Under the pieces are notes generated by a model, which saw nothing but the letters and a program-made list of their open reading frames with translations, was not told the DNA's origin and made no database searches. From Prevotella dentasini JCM 15908 (GTDB lineage Bacteria; Bacteroidota; Bacteroidia; Bacteroidales; Bacteroidaceae), in NCBI RefSeq assembly GCF_000614065.1, contig NZ_BAKG01000014.1:1-64000 (forward strand): DNA of 64,000 nt. Reading direction: 5' to 3'. Positions 58,841-64,000 of this stretch are shown here, one piece after another. A program made the translations under genes and the position numbers. The first letter of the stretch is position 1. Each line of letters starts with the position of its first letter.

Positions 58841-59659
58841 ATGATTGAAATAAAGAATTTATCCTACCACTACGCAGGTAGCAGGCACAATGTTTTCGAC
58901 GGCTTCGACCTCTCCCTGCCCGACAGCCGCATCTACGGGCTGCTCGGAAAGAACGGCATGGGCAAGAGCACCCTGCTCTACCTCATTGCCGGACTGCTCC
59001 GCCCGTCGAAGGGAAGCATCTACACCAACGGCTGCGAGGCCAGACTCCGCCACCCGGAAATGCTCCGCGAGATATACATCGTCCCCGAGGAGTATGACCT
59101 GCCGGGACTGACGATGGAGCAGTATGCAAAGATTCACCGCGAGTTCTATCCGCGTTTCGACACGGAGGTGCTCAACCGCTGTCTGCAAGACTTCGAGATG
59201 CCGGCGGAAGCCAACTTCAGGGCACTCTCCATGGGACAGAAGAAGAAGGTCTACATGAGCTTCGCCATCGCCTCGGGCTGCCAGCTGCTCCTGATGGACG
59301 AGCCTACCAACGGTCTCGACATCCCGTCGAAGGCACTTTTCCGCAAGGTCGTGGCCGGCAATCTCTCCGAAGGCTCCTCGCTGATAATCTCCACCCATCA
59401 GGTGCACGACGTGGAGCAGCTGCTCGACTACGTGCTCATCCTCGACCATTCCCGGCTTCTGCTCAGTGCGCCGACGGGGGAAATCACCGACCGGTACGAG
59501 TTCTCCTACCGCGCACCGGGCGAGATGGACGATTCGGTCATCTATTCCGAGCCGTCGCTGCAGGGCAATGCCGTCATAGCCCGTCGCCGCCCCGGGAGTC
59601 CAGAGACCACGCTCAACCTCGAGTTGCTCTTCAATGCGGCAACCTTGGGGAAACTATAA
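58841..59659 (+). CDS. ABC transporter ATP-binding protein
   Basis: This 272-residue ATPase has Walker A GLLGKNGMGKSTLLY, Q-loop YIVPEEYDLPG, a signature degenerate at LSMGQKKKVY and Walker B LLMDEPTNGLDIPS. It belongs to the group paired with GntR-type repressors and short permeases (YtrB-like). In a cassette with the DUF2807 lipoprotein, the permease at 60562 and the GntR regulator at 61404. Substrate unknown; cell-envelope stress is a possible signal by analogy. Confidence 0.85.
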   Translation: MIEIKNLSYHYAGSRHNVFDGFDLSLPDSRIYGLLGKNGMGKSTLLYLIAGLLRPSKGSIYTNGCEARLRHPEMLREIYIVPEEYDLPGLTMEQYAKIHREFYPRFDTEVLNRCLQDFEMPAEANFRALSMGQKKKVYMSFAIASGCQLLLMDEPTNGLDIPSKALFRKVVAGNLSEGSSLIISTHQVHDVEQLLDYVLILDHSRLLLSAPTGEITDRYEFSYRAPGEMDDSVIYSEPSLQGNAVIARRRPGSPETTLNLELLFNAATLGKL

Positions 59660-59694
59660 ACACTATAATTTCAGACTTTCAAAAAGCAAAAACA

Positions 59695-60444
59695 ATGAAA
59701 CATACCTGTTCTTTTGCCATCAAGGCACTGCTGCTGACAGCCCTCTGCGCAACAACCCTGACCTCCTGCATCATGAGAAAGGAAGATCCGGGCAAGGAAG
59801 TAAAGAAGACGATACGCGTAACGCCGTTCGAGAACATCGATGTAAACGGGAACGCATCGGTCTACCTACAGCAGGGAGACTCTTTCAAAGTCGTAATGGT
59901 AGGCATGGAGAATGAAATCAAACGAACGGAAGTGAGCTGCAAGGACGGCATCCTGTTCATAGACGAGGCAGGAAACGGCGAAGCTGGAGGGTATCAGAAG
60001 ATGACGTTCGATTACCACTTCAACCATACGAAGGTGTACGTAACGATGCCCCGGTTGAGGAAACTCGAGCAGATGGGCAACTCCGATATCGAGATGCAAA
60101 AGCCGTTCACCGGCGACAGCATCCTCTTCGAGATACAGGGCAATGCCAGTATGGACATTGCCAGCCTCAAGGCCGACTACCTCGGTATCAGAATCCTCGG
60201 CAATGCCTCTGCCGACCTGAGAAACCTTACGGTCGAAACGATGCTGCTTGGCATACAGGGCAACGCCTCTGTCGATGCCGATATGAAGGATGCCGGCAAT
60301 GTCTCGGTCGGCATAGAGGGAAATGCGAGCGTGGAGCTGACGGGTACGACGCGCGTTCGGCCCAGCATCGACATTACAGGCAACGGTTCGGTCAGCAACA
60401 ACACCACCCGGAGCAAGGCCCCTGCCTCCGCCAAGGTCAAGTAA
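59695..60444 (+). CDS. DUF2807 (head GIN-like) lipoprotein
   Basis: This 249-residue protein has a signal with lipobox (LCATTLTSCIM) and a beta-helix-like body with repeated GNASxD/E units (GNASVYLQQG, GNASMDIASL, GNASADLRNL, GNASVDADM, GNASVELTG), typical of DUF2807. Such proteins are surface or periplasmic in Bacteroidota, with unknown binding function. It sits between the ABC ATPase and permease genes with short gaps, so they are one operon. Confidence 0.82.
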   Translation: MKHTCSFAIKALLLTALCATTLTSCIMRKEDPGKEVKKTIRVTPFENIDVNGNASVYLQQGDSFKVVMVGMENEIKRTEVSCKDGILFIDEAGNGEAGGYQKMTFDYHFNHTKVYVTMPRLRKLEQMGNSDIEMQKPFTGDSILFEIQGNASMDIASLKADYLGIRILGNASADLRNLTVETMLLGIQGNASVDADMKDAGNVSVGIEGNASVELTGTTRVRPSIDITGNGSVSNNTTRSKAPASAKVK

Positions 60445-60561
60445 GCCCTCCGCTCAAAACCCTTTCCTCCGCCCGTGGAGGCAGGGACATCCCGTCTCCG
60501 CGGCCAAAAGGGGAGAAACTCAACCGTTCCATCCCATCCGTCAATATAAATAAAACAAACA

Positions 60562-61376
60562 ATGGAAAAATTCAATATCAACCGTTTCGGGCAGGTTTTC
60601 ATGCGCCTGCTGATGGTGAGAAAGAAGACCTATACCACCTTCTTCTTGGCCACAACCATATTGTTCACGCTCGCCACAGTGCTCTCCTGCAATCCCTTCA
60701 GGCTTGAGTCCTTCACCGCGGGAGAAATGTCTTCCATGCTCGTGTCGGGCACTGCGTTCTGCATAGGCCTTATGATAGCTGTTCAGGGTATCTGTGCCTC
60801 GTTCATCGTCAGCGACCTGAAGACCAAGCAGGACAAGATTCAGGAGCTGATGCTGCCTGCTACCAATCTGGAGAAGTTCGTCGCCCGTCTTCTGGGCAGC
60901 ACCCTGTTCGTCCTTCTGATTATGTTCATAGCCTTCGCCCTGAGCGATGTCTTGCAGCAGCTGCTCAACATGCTCATTCATAAAGGTTCGCGTGCCTCCA
61001 TGCTCGTAAGTCTTTTCAGCGACTTGGACATGTTTTCTAATTTGCCCCAAGATGCCAAGTCAGCTGTATGGGTATACCTCTTGGGTGCTGTCAGCAGCTT
61101 TTCCGTATTCGCCCTTGGCGGCATGCTCTTCCGCAAGGTGGCGTGGCTGAAGACGAGCATCGCGGTTTTCCTGATTATCGTCATCGGGCTTTCGCTCTTC
61201 GTAGCTTCGCCTACGTGGTCTATACCCAGACCCCTTACGTCGTTGCCCTTCCGCGCCATTGGCCTTTTTGGGCGAATGTACTTGGCAGTCTGGCCGTATC
61301 CGTTCCGTGCCTCTGGCTCTCCTACCGTCTCTATTGCCGTCTGCAAGCGGTCAATAACCGATGGATTAATATATAA
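60562..61376 (+). CDS. ABC transporter permease-like membrane protein (frame broken)
   Basis: This protein of about 271 residues has six predicted transmembrane helices (FFLATTILFTLATVLSC, FCIGLMIAVQGICASFIV, LLGSTLFVLLIMFIAFAL, VWVYLLGAVSSFSVFALGG). The frame breaks at about 61204: GTAGGC read as GTAGC; restoring gives LFVGFAYVVYTQTPYVVALP and ends ...LQAVNNRWINI at 61376. It pairs with the ATPase at 58841. Its stop is 27 bases before the GntR gene. The break is probably an error. Confidence 0.78.
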
Positions 61377-61403
61377 AGGTATAACCCCTATACGACATAG
61401 CTT

Positions 61404-61762
61404 ATGAATTTCAACAACAATAAGGCTATCTACGAGCAAATGGCAGACCGCCTCTGCGACGAGATAATAGCCGGAACCTATAAGGCCGACGACCGTATCC
61501 CGTCCGTCCGCGACTATGCCGTAACCTTGCAGGTGAATACCAATACAGCCGTTAAGGCTATGAGGTGCTTGCCCGTGAAGGTGTCATTTACAACCGTCGC
61601 GGCTTGGGCTACTTCGTCTCCGCCGATGCTGCCGCTCAGATACATGCAGTGCGCAGGCAGGAGTTTCTCGAAGAGATGCTCCCTGAGCTGTTCCGGCAGA
61701 TGCGCCTCCTCGGTATCGGTATGAAGGAGGTGCAGGAGAAGTGGGAGGCAGAGTCGCCATGA
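61404..61762 (+). CDS. GntR-family transcriptional regulator (frame broken)
   Basis: This protein of about 119 residues has an N-terminal winged helix (YEQMADRLCDEIIAGTYKAD, then RIPSVRDYAVTLQVNTNTAV) and a short C-terminal tail; it is the YtrA type that lacks a large effector domain. The frame breaks at about 61558: AAGGCC read as AAGGC; restoring gives VKAYEVLAREGVIYNRRGLG. It is the last gene of the ABC cassette, unusual as such repressors are often first. It probably represses its own operon. Confidence 0.82.
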
Positions 61763-61823
61763 GGCGGCAGGCCCTTCTTCTCCACGTCAGGAAAAAAGAC
61801 TGTAGTTACCATAAATACTTGAT

Positions 61824-61870
61824 AGCCCATAGGGCATTGGGCGCACCTGTTCCAATTGCCCTATGGGGCT
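61824..61870. terminator. Hairpin after the GntR gene
   Basis: AGCCCATAGGGCATTGG (61824-61840) pairs with CCAATTGCCCTATGGGGCT (61852-61870), 17 bases with two mismatches. No T run follows. It may end the ABC cassette. Confidence 0.6.
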
Positions 61871-61925
61871 TATCCGTCTAAAAACCTAATCAAACAGAAT
61901 CTTTAACACGCAAGGCAACAATCAA

Positions 61926-63164
61926 ATGAAGAAAATCATCATCCTGCTGCTTACCGCCATTATGTCCGTGGCAGCCTATGCACAAACAGATGTGCCGGAC
62001 AAGAATGGTCTGCTGAAAAAAATAAGAAGTCTAAATAGCCGCCGGAAACAATTGAACCAGCAGAAAGACTACTCGGGTTCGCTCGATTGCCTGCTGCAAA
62101 TGCAGAAACTCATGGATAGTGTTTTTGTTGCCGGAGATAACAATGAGGAATCTCTGAAGGGAAAGAGAGCGGTACAGGCAACGTTGTTCTATGACATTGC
62201 CTGCACTTACTCCCTGTTGAACAAGCGCAAACTGGCCATTGACGCTTTTGAAGCATCTATTCAGGCAGGTTTCAACGACTATCGGCATGTATTGAATGAT
62301 ACCGATTTGGACAATCTCCGCAAGGAAAAGCGGTTTACGAAGTTGGTCAGCAGCCTTCGGAAATACGACAAGCTCGTCATCCTGCAAGAGGCTAAAGGCT
62401 ATCGGAAAGAGAATACCGACACGATGCCAACGTTCACCTATCGTACCGACGACATAAATTTGCGCAACCTGCACGAATACTTTAAGCTCGATTCCGTGGC
62501 AGGTACGGGAGACGAGGTATCGAAGATAAAGAACATTCTTGCCTTCGTCCACAATGCCATCCGGCATGATGGGAGCAATTATGCCCTTTGCGAGGTTGAC
62601 GCAATAGATATCTATAACTATCACAAAGCGACGGGACGGGGTGTCAACTGCCGCCTGCTCGCCATTGCGCTCAATGAAATGTATCTCTCAATGGGCTTTG
62701 CCTCGCGCTATGTCACCTGCTTGCCGAAAGATTCAACCGACGGCGACTGCCACGTCATCAACACGGTCTATTCACGCCAGATCAACAAATGGATATGGGT
62801 AGACCCTACTTTCAATGCCTACGTAATGGACGAAAACGGCAATCTCCTGAGTATTGCCGAGGTTCGGGAACGCCTGCGTACAGGTCAGCCGCTTGTTCTT
62901 AACGAGACCGCCAACTGGAACAATCAGGAGAAAGAGACCAAAGAACATTATCTTGACTACTATATGGCGAAGAATCTGTACTGGATGCAGTGCGTAGTTG
63001 ATAGCCGTTTCAATCCCGAAAGTCGCTATCGGCCATTGGAAAGCAGATACGTTACACTGGTTCCAGAGGGGGCAGAGCAAGAACTCTCCCGTCGTATTTT
63101 CACACCAAAATACATTGTTCATGACCCGGAATACTTCTGGCAGCTTCCTGTTTCGTACAAATAG
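61926..63164 (+). CDS. Exported transglutaminase-like protein
   Basis: This 412-residue protein has a signal peptide (MKKIIILLLTAIMSVAAYAQ), a TPR-like helical region (residues about 25-140, FYDIACTYSLLNKRKLAIDA) and a transglutaminase-like core: Cys in RGVNCRLLAIALNEM, His in DGDCHVINTVYS and Asp in KWIWVDPTFNAY. The family members in Bacteroidota are thought to be peptidase-like. The next gene, DUF4932, starts 53 bases later. The catalytic triad looks complete. Substrate unknown. Confidence 0.8.
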   Translation: MKKIIILLLTAIMSVAAYAQTDVPDKNGLLKKIRSLNSRRKQLNQQKDYSGSLDCLLQMQKLMDSVFVAGDNNEESLKGKRAVQATLFYDIACTYSLLNKRKLAIDAFEASIQAGFNDYRHVLNDTDLDNLRKEKRFTKLVSSLRKYDKLVILQEAKGYRKENTDTMPTFTYRTDDINLRNLHEYFKLDSVAGTGDEVSKIKNILAFVHNAIRHDGSNYALCEVDAIDIYNYHKATGRGVNCRLLAIALNEMYLSMGFASRYVTCLPKDSTDGDCHVINTVYSRQINKWIWVDPTFNAYVMDENGNLLSIAEVRERLRTGQPLVLNETANWNNQEKETKEHYLDYYMAKNLYWMQCVVDSRFNPESRYRPLESRYVTLVPEGAEQELSRRIFTPKYIVHDPEYFWQLPVSYK

Positions 63165-63217
63165 CGCGTCCATGATATGTTTGTCCTGTATAAACAACCT
63201 TTAATATAACTAACAAC

Positions 63218-64000
63218 ATGGCTATTATCAAACACCAACTAAAGGCAGCTGTGCTATCATTAACGCTCCTTTTAATCCTTTGCACTCCAAGTCTGCACGC
63301 ACAGGATATTTCCGTCGGCGTTTCGGAATCCGTAGAGCTGATGAGTATTCTTGCCAAGACGGCAGGTTACAGAGAGTATTGCAACGACATGGCCGGAGCC
63401 TATACCGATGCGACCAACGAGTGGTTTGCACCTTACAGCAGCCATCCCACCGTCAGATACATGCAGGAAATCCGCGAGAAATACGGTATTTCGTATGATG
63501 CCGTCGCTGCCATGGCCGTCCGTCTGGAGTGTGCCGGCGACGGCACGGTAGGGTTTCTTGATTGTGAGGACGATATTGGCGACAAGCGGTGGAAGAACAT
63601 TCCCTTGGACAGCTTCCTCGTCAGGCTGAATCAATTCTATACGGACACGCGCTTCCATGCCTTCTATCTCCGGCACGCACCCTTGTTTTCCCGTATCGTC
63701 GGCAAGTTCAGGGAGGATGTACTGAAAGGTTTCGACCCCTCATGGTACTCCTCCTTTTACGGTAAACAGACCGAATCGGGATTCCCTATCGTCATAGGCG
63801 TCAGCAACGGAGGCGGCAATTATGGTGCCCATCGGCAGTTGCGGGGAAGGCAGCGCGAGAATTTTGCAATCATAGGCTGCTATATAGAGAAAGGGGACAG
63901 CGTCCCCGACTATTCCTATTACCTCCCCACACTGATTCATGAGTTCAACCACTCCTTTGCAAATGGCCTAATCTCTTCTGCCGACTCCCTACAGGCAGCC
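63218..64000 (+). CDS. DUF4932 metallopeptidase-like protein (partial, cut by window end)
   Basis: An open frame from the ATG at 63218 runs to the window end (261 codons). It has a signal peptide (VLSLTLLLILCTPSLHAQD) and a body with DISVGVSESVELMSILAKTA. HEFNH at residues 241-245 is a gluzincin-type zinc motif. This matches the DUF4932 family, thought to be peptidases. It lies downstream of the transglutaminase-like gene in the same direction. The third metal ligand is beyond the window. Confidence 0.75.
   Translation, partial: MAIIKHQLKAAVLSLTLLLILCTPSLHAQDISVGVSESVELMSILAKTAGYREYCNDMAGAYTDATNEWFAPYSSHPTVRYMQEIREKYGISYDAVAAMAVRLECAGDGTVGFLDCEDDIGDKRWKNIPLDSFLVRLNQFYTDTRFHAFYLRHAPLFSRIVGKFREDVLKGFDPSWYSSFYGKQTESGFPIVIGVSNGGGNYGAHRQLRGRQRENFAIIGCYIEKGDSVPDYSYYLPTLIHEFNHSFANGLISSADSLQAA

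Overview
The window looks like the chromosome of a Bacteroidota bacterium, most likely a Prevotella-type member of the Bacteroidales. The evidence is promoters of the TTTG-N20-TAnnTTTG type, families largely confined to the phylum (DUF4252, DUF3836, DUF4932, DUF3316, OstA-like, HU-related), a Bacteroidota-style YbeY and housekeeping gene neighbourhoods known from the phylum. Most of the window is moderately GC-rich. The first 2.6 kb is clearly AT-rich and holds an IS982-type transposase remnant and a broken outer-membrane receptor, so it looks acquired.

Layout: 2.8-5.1 kb holds a sensor kinase, ybeY and coaD. 5.1-7.8 kb is a leftward operon with an ECF sigma factor, an anti-sigma-like membrane protein and three small exported DUF4252 proteins, behind an ECF-type promoter. 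8.3-14.4 kb runs rightward: yceD-rpmF-fabH, era, der, a lipoprotein and ruvB. Next come lptB (leftward), tig, clpP-clpX and recQ (rightward), and a leftward block of ctpA, a four-helix-bundle protein, parE, an acetyltransferase-like protein, a methyltransferase, a VanX-like dipeptidase and mlaF-mlaE. 32.8-42.8 kb is a rightward envelope-biogenesis block: guaB, two or more PPIC chaperones including a SurA-like one, an OstA-like protein, a small membrane protein, mutL and an OmpA-family porin. 43.3-51.5 kb is leftward: a LytTR/LytS-type two-component pair, an S41 lipoprotein peptidase, a DUF3316 protein, parC and a lone restriction endonuclease. 52.2-64 kb holds glyS, an FKBP lipoprotein, a MATE transporter, tRNA-Leu, an HU/winged-helix protein behind a four-copy 22-bp palindrome array, a DUF3836 protein, an ABC/DUF2807/permease/GntR cassette, a transglutaminase-like protein and a DUF4932 metallopeptidase-like protein cut by the window end.

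The most interesting unexplained signals are: (1) the four exactly 22-bp-spaced palindromes in the 5' leader of the HU/winged-helix gene; (2) a mosaic inverted repeat built on CGAAA(A/G)(C/T)GGCACTTTCG, found at six intergenic sites, all between oppositely oriented genes; (3) the ECF/DUF4252 operon; (4) a restriction endonuclease with no methyltransferase beside it; and (5) 31-residue tandem repeats in the OstA-like protein.

Caution: about 13 reading-frame breaks are present, many in genes that should be essential (fabH, der, parC). Nearly all are explained by one missing base in a short homopolymer, so sequencing or assembly error is more likely than real gene decay. I give full gene spans across these breaks.
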